Both the position numbers and the translations under genes were made by a program. Positions 34,707-43,658 of a stretch of DNA of 64,000 nucleotides are shown piece by piece (the first letter of the stretch is position 1; each line of letters begins with the position of its first letter). The DNA is taken from positions 58,088 through 122,087 of the forward strand of contig JAAKBF010000081.1 of NCBI GenBank assembly GCA_012656075.1. The letters run 5' to 3'. The notes beneath the pieces were generated by a model, which saw only the letters and a list, made by a program, of their open reading frames with translations, searched no databases and had not been told where the DNA came from. The DNA comes from Phytophthora hibernalis (taxonomy: Eukaryota; Oomycota; Peronosporomycetes; Peronosporales; Peronosporaceae).

Positions 34707-37219
34707 ATGGCTCGCATCCGGGTGGCATCTACAGTGGGCGGCACTGAAAGCAGCCGAGCGATTTCAGTTTTATCAAAATGGGCTACACGCTACAACGACT
34801 CAAGGTGCAGCTCACAGGTTACATCTTCGCCAGCGGATCTAATTGAACGAAGTCGTGCTCGACAACTTGCTGTTCGAGAGAAAGTGTTCGAGAAACTCCT
34901 TCCGTTTTCTTGGTTGCGTTTTATAGCTGGGGTAGCTTCACTTACGCTGGTATTCTCCGATATATTTCGTGGTGGCTTGGGAGTGTCCAGCCTGAAGAAA
35001 TACTACCCTGCGCTCCAGCCCGACGAAGTGCTCGGATTCGGTACTTCTTGAATTATTCTGCTTTCGCAGCAACGAAAGAGGAGGCATACTCTGGCGACGT
35101 GAACGCGACGGTATGGTCGTACAAATCGGACTCAACTTCAATTACTTGGCGTGCATTTGCAAGCTACCTCGCTGTTTCAGACCTTCCCGAGTGTTTTCTG
35201 GATCGTGCAGCTTGCCCTTATGAGGTGTTTACCGGCGATGCTGCGTTTCGGTTCATCGACTCAGTGGTAAATGCTGTGGAAATTGCAAAAGGTGGTGGAA
35301 AGAATAAGCATTTAGGGCCGGTGGGTATCACGCTTCGAACCGAAAGCGAGTACATCGATCGGCTTCATCAGTACTTACTGCCAAAGTGGTTTACAAACTT
35401 AAACTGGCGCACCAACCAGGCACTTTACTACTCTCCAGGGTTTCTCGAGAAGACATGTGCACGCGGTATTTGCTTTCCTGCCAATGGCGCCAGGGTGAGA
35501 GTTCCTCACTTTTGCCACGAGCTCTGGACCAACTTAGACCGATCTTGTGCACCCGGGGATACCAGATCGAGAGCTGCTGGGCTGTTGTATGTGCACACGA
35601 TAAATCGACTTCGCGAGATTCAGACTCGATTCCCAAATGCAACGATGGACTTGACCTTTCTCGAGAGCCAAGAGGACTTGCAGGTGTGTCGTGGCGGTCT
35701 ATCGTCCACTGGCTTTCGGCGATCTGATGTCAGCACGATTATTCGCGCTCGTGATTGTAGTGGAGGTGTTACGTCCTGCGAGACAGTATTTCTGGAAGAC
35801 TATCGGTATGAGACTGGACTGCTGACATCGGATGTAGTTCAGTGGTATCGACTGGCTGCATTATTACGAGTAGTTGGCCAGAGCTACTTCTGGTTACGTG
35901 GACTCGGACTACTGTTGAGTTGCTGCTACATCTACAACTCCTTGAAGCCCCACAAGAAAATGCCGATCCAGACACGTTTGAAGAAGGGATTTCAGCTTTT
36001 TATGAAAGTTCCGACGCAATGCGTCGTGTACGGCAGCCCTTTCCCGGTAGCTTGCTACGTATTCGCTCACTTACTGGATGCCCCGTTCACTTACAATGTC
36101 CTAGAGAGCCATTTCTTCTCACAGGCAGGGGCCTTAGATATCCGGCCAGAGACGTTTATATCTTACGCAGTCGTGCAGATGCGCAGTGTGTGGATGTATG
36201 CTTTAGTATGGCAAACGGTAGCAAGTTCACAGACATTGCGTGGACTAGTTCGAAGTAACAAAGTGCTCGATGGAGTCACTGGCGTGCCGGAATTCCTGCT
36301 GAGTGCTTTCTCGAGTGTGACGCTGATTGCCCAGTATCGCTCGACATTCTTCCGATCAGCAAAAATCATGCGAATGGTGAAACTTCCTTGCAATATTGGT
36401 CGAGGCTGGGAAGCTGCCAAGTATCAATACAGCTTCGTTTACCGAGGAAGAGGCAGCGTGTTGCTAGGCGGAGTGATTATTGATCTCAAGTTTTTGATTT
36501 GTCTCTTCTTTCTCGTTGCAGCTCTATGGGTAGCGCATAGCATATGGATGTACTACAGGACTTGGAAGTTTGACGAAGGTGAACACCGATTTACGCATTG
36601 GTCCCTGCTTCCTCCGACGCCAGTCCCTTACTCCGCTGGAATTTTATGGCCTACTGTCAGTGTGTGCGTTCAATGGCCTAGTGTATATTACTGCATTCGA
36701 GATGAGTTGCATCATGGACCTCAACTGCTGCACGTAGTTGAGCTGAAGCACTACCATCATCGTCGCCCAATTTTTGCTCGGTTTGTGAGCTGGAATCGGC
36801 ATCAACAGAGGAATGGAACTGCACAAGTAATCGCTTCAAATTCTTCTGTCCAATCGAAGTATCTTCCAGAAGGAGAATTGCGCTTGCAAGCACGATCGGT
36901 ACGAAAGAGCATCGACGTATACAGATACACCCAGCACCAGTTTAAGTGCGTACATCGACGTTCTGAGAGTGTTGAAGCGAACGTGGCATTCATGAATGCC
37001 ATTCTTATGAGCGATCCGCTGGTTTATTTGAGTTTGAAATTCGGAAGTGGCCACTCGTCGGAGCTGGCGTATTATCAATCGCGTTGGCGTCCACGGCAGA
37101 TTGTGCTTCTGCCGATCGTCGTAGTTGGTGGTCTCAACGAATTTACGGACGACCTCAAGATGCTTGGACGAGTCAAGACTTCCGAGCTCTCATGGTCAGA
37201 GCTTGTACAGTGTGGATGA
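34707..37219 (+). CDS. Large multi-pass membrane protein, family copy A
   Basis: Starts at ATG 34707 (MARIRVASTVGG), shifts frame near 35045, then stays open to the stop at 37219, giving about 835 residues. Hydrophobic segments lie near 34905-34970 (WLRFIAGVASLTLVFSDIF), 35880-35945, 36040-36100 and 36490-36550 (FLICLFFLVAALWVAHSIW), with a long extracytoplasmic-looking loop between the first and second. No known domain is recognised. It is the full-length member of a local tandem family: copy B starts 315 bp downstream and copy C lies past the Polinton. The shift at 35045 cannot be a real intron, because the removable piece would be about 29 nt. Confidence 0.75.
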
Positions 37220-37380
37220 TAGTTTTATTTTGCCTTAGTACTTCGAAGTAGCTTGCTAGTCTGACGAATATCCAGGTGAACTAAATGTTAAGCGAACTTA
37301 CCCTCGTTGACAGGTAGTAAAAAGATGAGTGTATTTGAAACGCCAGCATTGGGATTGTGGATGCACTTTGCTGTAGCGAC

Positions 37381-37432
37381 CACATCGCATCTTATCGTAG
37401 AATGTCCACATCCCATCTTATCGTAGCATGTC
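37381..37432. repeat. 26-bp tandem duplication
   Basis: CACATCGCATCTTATCGTAG... is repeated as 37381-37406 and 37407-37432 with two differences. It lies between family copies A and B. Confidence 0.9.
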
Positions 37433-37533
37433 CTAACTTGTAACGTGGACATGATGAATGTTCCCAAACGAACGAATTGAAATTAGCCTGATCACTTGTC
37501 TTCAAGCCTGGTTGCAACTTTTGGTTTCGCAGC

Positions 37534-37901
37534 ATGGCTCGCATCCGTGTTGCATCTACCGTGGGCGGGAGTGGAAGCAGTCGGTCTCAGACTGTTTTGT
37601 CCAAATGGGCTACCCACTACACGGAAAGAAGAAATAGACAGACTGAGTACAAGGCAACTAGCTATTCCTACTGCAGCTCTCATCGAGACGACTCACGCTC
37701 GTCAATTCGCTGCCCGGTATAAAATGTTTGATCGGCGACTTCCGTTTACGTGGCTGCGCTTTCTCGTTGGACTTTTCTCTCTATATGTAGTATTGGTTTT
37801 CTCCGACATTTTTCGTGGCGGTCTTGGGGTATAGTTGGCGGTCCGAACGAATTTACGGACGGTCTCAAGATGCTTCGACGAGTTAAGACTTCCGAGCTCA
37901 C
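37534..37901 (+). pseudogene. Membrane-protein family copy B, 5' part
   Basis: Begins MARIRVASTVGGSG, like copy A, and follows it through the first membrane segment (FSDIFRGGLGV). It then jumps directly to the last 25 codons of the family (GGPNEFTDGLKMLRRVKTSEL). About 2.2 kb of the middle is missing, with a junction in a GGCGG/GGTGG-type sequence. A frame shift lies near 37600-37640. The gene is then interrupted by the Polinton, and its last codons resume at 56503. Confidence 0.85.
37896..37901. repeat. Polinton target-site duplication, left
   Basis: GCTCAC directly precedes the element's AG terminus. The same six bases follow its CT terminus at 56503-56508. Confidence 0.95.
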
Positions 37902-38090
37902 AGTAGTAATACTTAGAACATTACGCCGGCAGTTTTTTTCCTTACCGTAATTTATCAACAAGAACAATCCTGGAACGTTCTTTCGAGGCAGCTGCTCTTT
38001 CAGCGACACGACCTCTCGACCACCTAAGAGCGAAACCAACGCCCTTTAGTTCTGAGGGTGGTTTCAGATCCGCTCAACTGGTGAGATACA
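37902..38090 (+). repeat. Polinton left terminal inverted repeat
   Basis: Begins AGTAGTAATACTTAGAACAT, then GCCGGCAGTTTTTT and CGACCTCTCGACCACCT. It aligns, with roughly three quarters identity by eye, to the reverse complement of 56316-56502 over about 190 bp, highest at the outer 60 bp. Confidence 0.9.
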
Positions 38091-38146
38091 AAGCCAGAAA
38101 TTTTTCAGAATTAATTTATTGTTTACTCAAAAATTAAAGGGGTATG

Positions 38147-38156
38147 TATATAGATA
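38147..38156 (+). promoter_or_regulatory. TATATAGATA motif before the ExoX-like gene
   Basis: TATATAGATA lies 16 bp before ATG 38172. It is one of several matching sites before Polinton genes. Confidence 0.5.
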
Positions 38157-38171
38157 CCACCAACTGATAAC

Positions 38172-38480
38172 ATGACGTTCGAACTAACTTTTGGGAAATA
38201 CAAGGGCACACCGATCGAAGAAGTATATGCTTCTGATCCTGGTTATTGTCGATGGATGCACAACCAGCCCAGTCTTAATATTACTGAGGATATCAAGATT
38301 TTCCTTCACTCCAAGTTTCTAAGCAATGATAATTCGTATATGATGAGTTGGGGCAAGTACAAAGGGAAGACGCTAAAGCAAATTAGTCGCACTGATTCTA
38401 ATTATATCGATTGGCTTCGTAAGAACCCATTCGTAATTGAGAAATGCCCTAAGCTTGTCGAGGCTTTAGAGCTTAATTAA
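38172..38480 (+). CDS. Small protein with two ExoX-C-like repeats
   Basis: Intact, 102 residues. It has two tandem copies of one motif: FGKYKGTPIEEVYASDPGYC then W, and WGKYKGKTLKQISRTDSNYI then WL. The pattern F/WGKYKG...D..Y..WL is that of the small domain found at the C-terminus of exonuclease X-like proteins and in many viral and phage proteins. No nuclease domain accompanies it. It is the leftmost gene of the Polinton, 80 bp inside the terminal repeat, and is preceded by the shared TATATAGATA motif. The role is unknown; DNA or protein binding is a guess from the family. Confidence 0.7.
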   Translation: MTFELTFGKYKGTPIEEVYASDPGYCRWMHNQPSLNITEDIKIFLHSKFLSNDNSYMMSWGKYKGKTLKQISRTDSNYIDWLRKNPFVIEKCPKLVEALELN

Positions 38481-38504
38481 AAAATATCCTTTTTTAATCC
38501 AAAA

Positions 38505-40223
38505 CTAAGCAGTGGTAAAATCAAGTACCTCACCCGTTAGACGATCGTAGGAGAGCTCTTGTTCACTCACAACCAACACAAGCATGTTGGTGCCCTGGCA
38601 TCCTGCGTTAACACCGCTTACCTGAATAGCCTGGGGTACATCGCGTTCCGTCAGGCGGCTAACATCAGCAATGAGAACACGGTTAGTTAGCGACCACGTC
38701 TGATAGTCAAGAAAACCATTCACCAGCTCTGGAGTCAGATCACCGTTAATCGAAGCAATCTTAGCGATTTCGTTAGTGAAGTGGTGGAAGTCATAGTCGT
38801 GGCTGATGTCAAACGTCTGCTGAGAACCAATACGAACGTTAAAGTTGCGAATGCTCGAACCGGGGTGAAGAGTCCAAGGAGCCGAATCAAACGGACTCTG
38901 GAACTCCTGTACAGCAGCAGAAGGAAAACTACCCGTCTGCTCAGCAAATGGAAGGAGGATAATATACTTAGCATTCTTAACAGATGCCGATAGCTGGAGA
39001 TCAAACGCGGCATTAAGCTGAGTCGACTGCTTACCAGTACCAGCACGCTGGTAGAACCACTGTGCATAGCAATCATTGTATCGAACCTTCTTTACAGGCT
39101 TGGAGATAATTGCCTGATGGTTCTCAAGATGAACGAACGGTACATACAGACGAGAAGTAGTAAATGGCATGTAAGTACCATCGATGGTCGGTTCAAGTGC
39201 ATTGACTACAGCACCCCAAGAAATGCTGAATGGAGCAGAAGCAGCAAGAACACCAGCCATAGGATTACCGGTCGAAGAAGCTGAAACCATTACTGGACAA
39301 GTGTTGCCACTCGCGAGAGTAGTGCTGGTTAGCGACATACCCTTCGACGCATCTACAGCAACAGACGAAGTACCCTGGTTGACACGGAAACGGAGACGGA
39401 TCTGAGGGTTAGCCATCAAGTCGAGCTCCTTGAAAACCGGATGGAGGTCAGTTAGCTTAACCTTAAGCATATAGTTCCACGTTCCCATGATGGCGTTAGC
39501 GGTAGCAGCACCAGCTACGAAGGCACCACGAGCAGTCTGATTCGAGATAGTGGTAGACGCGGCAGCTCCACCTACCGACGGCCACGACGTAGAGAAATCA
39601 GAACCGGCATTAGGAGGGTTCGACAGAAGTCGGCGAACAAAGCCATCGTTAGGAATGGATGCACCACCCGAGGGGCCAGTGGTGGCAAACGAAGATGAGA
39701 ATGCAGTATTGTTTGAGTATCCGTCTCCAGTAGTCGAGCTGGTACCAGAACTGTACAAAGCGGACTGAGCAGCATCCGGGTACAGGAACGACTCTGCTCC
39801 ATGCTTCTCAACGTACTGTGTGCTGTAGCTTGTCTGTGCGCGGACATTGTTCCAAAAGAGCTTGTAGTCGGCCATTGATACAATGGTCTTACCATTTAGT
39901 TCAAGCGACATGCTATCAATGACGTTCCAGTTGCCACACTTTAGAGTGGCACAGAAACGATTGGCAGCAGCGGTCTGAGAAGCACCACCATTCTTCATCG
40001 ATACCTTGTATGGGAGCATGATGTAAGCATCGCGAAGGCAAGCAAATCCTTCGGAGCCGTTAAGCTGAGCAGTGGCATCGATAGTAATAACGCCATTCTG
40101 ATACGAACCCTGGTTAAGGTCGATTACAAAGGGTACTCGCTTGCCAGAAGATACCTTGATCTCCGGGTCGCTCTTGAGCGAGCTCTGGTACAAATATTGG
40201 TCGGATAGTTGAGTTTCACTCAT
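38505..40223 (-). CDS. Major capsid protein, double jelly-roll
   Basis: Intact, 572 residues, the size usual for Polinton and adintovirus-type major capsid proteins. Start ATG at 40223 (MSETQLSDQYLYQSSL). Features fitting the family: an N-terminal VPFVIDLNQGSYQNGVITI strand region, a LYVPFVHLENHQAIISKPV segment, a YAQWFYQRAGTG segment, and a C-terminal LTNRVLIADVSRLTERDVP. There is a Ser/Thr/Gly-rich insert near residues 170-240. It would form trimeric hexons of an icosahedral shell. Assignment is from pattern, length and location beside the protease, minor capsid and pX genes rather than from a single motif. It has no frame break, unlike many of its neighbours. Confidence 0.85.
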   Translation of the reverse strand: MSETQLSDQYLYQSSLKSDPEIKVSSGKRVPFVIDLNQGSYQNGVITIDATAQLNGSEGFACLRDAYIMLPYKVSMKNGGASQTAAANRFCATLKCGNWNVIDSMSLELNGKTIVSMADYKLFWNNVRAQTSYSTQYVEKHGAESFLYPDAAQSALYSSGTSSTTGDGYSNNTAFSSSFATTGPSGGASIPNDGFVRRLLSNPPNAGSDFSTSWPSVGGAAASTTISNQTARGAFVAGAATANAIMGTWNYMLKVKLTDLHPVFKELDLMANPQIRLRFRVNQGTSSVAVDASKGMSLTSTTLASGNTCPVMVSASSTGNPMAGVLAASAPFSISWGAVVNALEPTIDGTYMPFTTSRLYVPFVHLENHQAIISKPVKKVRYNDCYAQWFYQRAGTGKQSTQLNAAFDLQLSASVKNAKYIILLPFAEQTGSFPSAAVQEFQSPFDSAPWTLHPGSSIRNFNVRIGSQQTFDISHDYDFHHFTNEIAKIASINGDLTPELVNGFLDYQTWSLTNRVLIADVSRLTERDVPQAIQVSGVNAGCQGTNMLVLVVSEQELSYDRLTGEVLDFTTA

Positions 40224-40271
40224 CGTTGATTGTATATGTTTTCTAATATAGTTTGCACGAAATTAAATATT

Positions 40272-40651
40272 ATGAGCAGCCTTATCAAGCCGATCACATC
40301 CGATCATGATCTGATCGAACTCGCCAAAAACTTGGAGTACATCTGGATGATATCTATGAATCGAATGAAATAACGAAGCCAATATCTAAGAAAGGTTCAT
40401 ACCTGGTTCTACTACGACCGCCTAATCTTGATGTAGGACACTGGACGGCCGTCCATAACGGTGAATGCTTCGACAGTATGGGTGAGGCAGCTCCAACAAA
40501 GTATGGAATCGGGAAGTACAATCCCAAGCAGTACCAAGGTACGTATGGAGATTACTGTGGTCCATTCTGTTTGCTTTGGCTCTATTCCAAGCAATATAAT
40601 AAACCGCAAGTATTTTCAAAGATGAAAGATTTAAATTTAACTATTATTTAG
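40272..40651 (+). CDS. Adenain-like cysteine protease, one frame shift
   Basis: Hidden by a one-base shift near 40340. The first frame begins MSSLIKPITSDHDLIELAKN. The second, to the stop at 40649-40651, reads KGSYLVLLRPPNLDVGHWTA (catalytic His in GHW), NGECFDSMGEAAP (acidic residue in CFDSMG), and GTYGDYCGPFCLLWL (catalytic Cys in CGPFC). This His, Asp/Glu, Cys order and spacing is that of the adenovirus protease/Ulp1 superfamily, which in Polintons matures the capsid proteins. About 125 residues. The stop is 21 bp before the pX-like gene, on the same strand. The shift lies at an A run and may be an assembly error. Confidence 0.8.
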
Positions 40652-40658
40652 TTTGGAA

Positions 40659-40669
40659 AATATAGATTA
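40659..40669 (+). promoter_or_regulatory. ATATAGATT motif before the pX-like gene
   Basis: AAATATAGATTA ends 3 bp before ATG 40673. It matches the shared TATATAGAT core except at one end. Confidence 0.45.
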
Positions 40670-40672
40670 ATC

Positions 40673-41413
40673 ATGTATCGTGAATTAACGATCTCCAGTG
40701 ATATTCCAGGTCCCAAGCTGACCAAAGCTTTCAAGACTGGTAAGCTAAGTCTTACAGCTGACCAACTCAAAGGTAGTGGTTCTGTTATCCATCTTCACCC
40801 CGCTTCATATGAGAAGGCGCTCAAGGCTCGCAAGGCAGGTCGCGGTGTTCGTCTTGACATCACAAGACACGAAGTCAAGAAGGGGTATAAGCGCGCACAA
40901 GGCGGCAGTATCTGGTCCAAGGTATGGGGAGGAATTAAATCAGCATTCAAGTTTGCCAAAGATTCGGGTCTATTGTCTCGCGCCGCCGACGTTGCTGTGC
41001 CCGCTCTTGCAACCGCACTCGGAGCTCCACAGGGTGCTATCCCAGCAAGAGCTGCTATCCGTTCCATGACTGGTATCGGTGTTTATGACTCTGATAGTGA
41101 TGATGATAAGGATGGAGGACGTCTAACCATGACATATGTTAAGAAAGGCGCAAAGCGAGCGCTTTCGTATGCTAAGCGCAAAGGCGTTCTAACTGATGTA
41201 GTCGATTCTGGAGAGAAGTACCTACTATCTAAGGCTACCAAACCTGAGCATGAGAACCTAATCAAGTCTATTCGAGGCGAGGTCCGTCGCCGGTATGGAG
41301 TAGGAGTTGCAAAGCCAAAGGGTAAGACATTTGCAAAGGGTTCGCAAGCAGCTAAGGATCACACGGCTAAGATTCGAGCTTTGCGAAAGTCAGGTGGATC
41401 CTTCCGTTTGTGA
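40673..41413 (+). CDS. pVI/pX-like basic virion protein
   Basis: Intact, 246 residues and strongly basic. The middle (about residues 75-125) reads GGSIWSKVWGGIKSAFKFAK then SRAADVAVPALATALGAP. This amphipathic helix plus Ala-rich hydrophobic run recalls the membrane-active pVI or the pX core protein of adenovirus-like and Polinton particles. The C-terminus is Lys/Arg-rich (RRRYGVGVAKPKG) and could bind DNA. Two-residue motifs such as GGS and GAP may be protease cleavage sites, but that is inference. It lies between the protease and the minor capsid gene, a usual place. The 3' end overlaps the convergent minor capsid gene by 24 bp. Confidence 0.65.
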   Translation: MYRELTISSDIPGPKLTKAFKTGKLSLTADQLKGSGSVIHLHPASYEKALKARKAGRGVRLDITRHEVKKGYKRAQGGSIWSKVWGGIKSAFKFAKDSGLLSRAADVAVPALATALGAPQGAIPARAAIRSMTGIGVYDSDSDDDKDGGRLTMTYVKKGAKRALSYAKRKGVLTDVVDSGEKYLLSKATKPEHENLIKSIRGEVRRRYGVGVAKPKGKTFAKGSQAAKDHTAKIRALRKSGGSFRL

Positions 41414-42313
41414 GAAGAAAAGAACAAACATTAACAAACTTATTTTTGGTCTCAGCAACAGCATGATCGAGACTGAAGTATCACGAAAGATTACCTTCTT
41501 ATCATTTTGGTTGTAGATACTGATTGTAATTGTAGAGCGAGAGCCATTATGACAGTTCATCCACGCATACTGACTGGGTTTGTACGAAATTAGCTGACCA
41601 ATCGCTGCATCACCTCTATCAAATGCGCTGACAATATCACCAGATGCAACGTACTCATTTTTAATAAGATCGCAACGAACGATGTATGAGCTGGTGGGAT
41701 GAATCTGAGGAATGATGTTAGAGAGTTGAGCACTGGCAACTGTAGCTGAGGCAGCAGGATACGTACCCGCAATTAGACCAAGCACCTTTCCAAACTCAGC
41801 ATTATCAATGATCAGTCGAGGGACGCGAGTGGTAGTCGGCAATCCAGTACCGCCAGATGAGTATAGTCCAGTAGCTGGCTTGGTCCAAGTACCACCGATT
41901 GTTGGTAAAGTAGTAGGAGTCGGCGAGAAATCCACCTGACACTCGTAATAGACACTATTTTCGCTTACTTTCAGATAAAATACGTTGTTTCCAGACGGAT
42001 CGACCAAATACGCTCCAGCATTGACCAGGGCTGTCTGAATGCTGCGATTGATGTCATTATAGGAATAAATTCCGTCAGGAAGTGTAATACTGATAGTAGA
42101 GGTGGTAGCCGCAGTCGGGACTTCGACTTTGAAGCTTGTGTTTTGGAACTGGAATGAATCAATGTTGTACTCACTGTTATACATTGTAATGGATTGAATA
42201 GCACAAACTACTTCACGGAAGTCAGCTGCTGAACCGGGGAAAGAATACTTCCATGTTGAATTCGTTCCATCTTGAACGAGATTGGTGCTGTCGAGTTTCA
42301 GAAAGCTTGCCAT
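41390..42313 (-). CDS. Minor (penton-like) capsid protein
   Basis: Intact, 307 residues. Start MASFLKLDSTNLVQDGTNST, with alternating hydrophobic beta pattern throughout (SITMYNSEYNIDS, VYYECQVDF, TTRVPRLIIDNAEFGKVLGL) and a C-terminal SYKPSQYAWMNCHNG segment. Length, beta richness and position next to the major capsid and pX genes fit the single jelly-roll penton protein of Polintons, which sits at capsid vertices. The last 20 residues may be altered, since the tail overlaps the neighbouring gene. The start is divergent from the GIY-YIG gene across a 66-bp AT-rich gap. Confidence 0.7.
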   Translation of the reverse strand: MASFLKLDSTNLVQDGTNSTWKYSFPGSAADFREVVCAIQSITMYNSEYNIDSFQFQNTSFKVEVPTAATTSTISITLPDGIYSYNDINRSIQTALVNAGAYLVDPSGNNVFYLKVSENSVYYECQVDFSPTPTTLPTIGGTWTKPATGLYSSGGTGLPTTTRVPRLIIDNAEFGKVLGLIAGTYPAASATVASAQLSNIIPQIHPTSSYIVRCDLIKNEYVASGDIVSAFDRGDAAIGQLISYKPSQYAWMNCHNGSRSTITISIYNQNDKKVIFRDTSVSIMLLLRPKISLLMFVLFFSQTEGST

Positions 42314-42370
42314 TTTTGTTATATATTTATGAAATCATATTTAAGCGATAATCTGATAAATATAAGACTT

Positions 42371-42380
42371 TATATAGATA
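42371..42380 (+). promoter_or_regulatory. TATATAGATA motif at the GIY-YIG start
   Basis: TATATAGATA overlaps the A of the ATG at 42380. If it is a promoter, transcription would have to use a start close to or within the codon, or a later ATG. Confidence 0.4.
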
Positions 42381-42943
42381 TGATTGGACGAGTATATAAG
42401 ATCACCAACGAAGACGAGACAACGATATATGTTGGATCAAGTCTAAGGAGTCTGAAGTCGCGTTGGAATAATCATAAAACTGGATATAACAAGTGGGTTG
42501 TTGATGGAGGGAATGCTTGCTCAATATTTCACCATTTCAGAGAACATGGGATTGATCAATTCCAAATCAAACTCATTAAGGAATATGATGTGATTGACAG
42601 AAAACATTTAGCTGTTTTTGAACAGCTTTGGATAAACAAATTACCATGTGTCAATATGAATAACCCTTTCCGTTTTAATCATCTTTATCATCGAAACTAT
42701 CGAATTGTAAATAGAGAAGCCAATATCACGCGTAGTAATCAGTACCGTCAGCAACACATTAACCAATTAAGAGAATATGATCGTCAGAGATATCAAAACA
42801 ACCCTGCCCGACGGTTGGCACAGAAGGTAAACATTTGTGCGGGTGTGGAGGTAGATACAATCAATCAGCCAAAGCAAGACACCTTCGAACGGCGAAGCAC
42901 CTGCGCTGGATGGAAGAGCAAACTTAAAGATCATCTGGATTGA
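42380..42943 (+). CDS. GIY-YIG endonuclease
   Basis: 187 residues from ATG 42380. The N-terminus reads RVYKITNEDETTIYVGSS, the VYK...IYVGSS form of the GIY-YIG nuclease fold, followed by SLKSRWNNHKTGY (catalytic Arg). QLWINKLPCVNMNNPF gives the conserved Glu region nearby. The C-terminal half is basic and Gln/Arg-rich, with repeated YRQQHINQLREYDRQRYQNN, a likely DNA-binding tail. Such enzymes occur as free-standing nucleases in Polintons and large DNA viruses. Its role, perhaps DNA processing or homing, is not known. Intact frame. Confidence 0.85.
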   Translation: MIGRVYKITNEDETTIYVGSSLRSLKSRWNNHKTGYNKWVVDGGNACSIFHHFREHGIDQFQIKLIKEYDVIDRKHLAVFEQLWINKLPCVNMNNPFRFNHLYHRNYRIVNREANITRSNQYRQQHINQLREYDRQRYQNNPARRLAQKVNICAGVEVDTINQPKQDTFERRSTCAGWKSKLKDHLD

Positions 42944-43627
42944 TTACTTCGTTGAAATTGAACCTGAGCTGACTCTTCACGCTATCTAATAGCAATATCT
43001 GACCTTTTCCACGACCGATAGCTTTATTGTATGCGATCATCATTTTTTGTCATCGATATTATTGATATTGAAATCTTTAACAACCATCTGTAAATCACGC
43101 TTCGAATTCGCTCGTAGAATGGCTACGTACTCTGAATTCAAGCGAATCATCTTGTCGGTAGCAAAGTAGCTGTGGCTTAGGAATATGGTACTCAATTTGA
43201 AATGCCGGCCCCTGGTCATGTAATGAGAGAATACGTTTTTTTGCAACAGACGGTCATTACTAAAATCATCGATTATAACAAGCTCAGGTTTATTCGAGCT
43301 CATGGGAGTATGGCGTACCTGATCAACCTTTGTGGGGTATCAGGGTCAGCAAAAGTAATGAAATCCTCTAACTTATCACGTAGATACTGTAAAGCTCTTG
43401 GTGAGGATTGCGGGCTATGATCGTCAAATGGGCAAACACGTGGGGAGAATGCTTAAGTATAAAAAGGCAGAGATTGTTCTTCCCACTGAATGATGGACCA
43501 AGGACAACCATTCTAAACAGCTTTTTATGTCAAGGGCTGGTATATCACCCATACCAGCAGACTTGAACTTTTTTGGCAACGAAGCGCCATAGTTTGGAAT
43601 ACCGCTCATGATCGTGTCTTTAATCAC
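42932..43627 (-). pseudogene. FtsK/HerA-type packaging ATPase, frame-broken
   Basis: Walker A is visible as LGPSFSGKNN near 43470-43500. Walker B is ELVIIDDFSND near 43255-43290, followed by MTRGRHFKLSTIFLSHSYF (sensor-type region). The C-terminus continues after a shift near 43040 to IGRGKGQILLLDSV. Two or three frame shifts separate these blocks. The protein is the A32-like DNA packaging motor of Polintons, about 230 residues. The likely start is the MSGIPNYGASL methionine near 43610. The putative promoter motif at 43632-43640 is shared with the divergent fibre gene. Confidence 0.8.
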
Positions 43628-43631
43628 TCGA

Positions 43632-43640
43632 TCTATATAG
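43632..43640. promoter_or_regulatory. Two-way ATCTATATAG motif, ATPase and fibre genes
   Basis: GATCTATATAGTTC reads TATATAGATC on the minus strand, upstream of the ATPase. On the plus strand it reads CTATATAG, 18 bp before the fibre ATG. Confidence 0.5.
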
Positions 43641-43658
43641 TTCGAGACAAAAACAACT

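Noticed and set aside
35035..35070. Possible intron at the frame shift in membrane-protein copy A
   Set aside because: GT...CAG can be drawn but would be only about 29 nt, far shorter than any intron seen here (50-175 bp).
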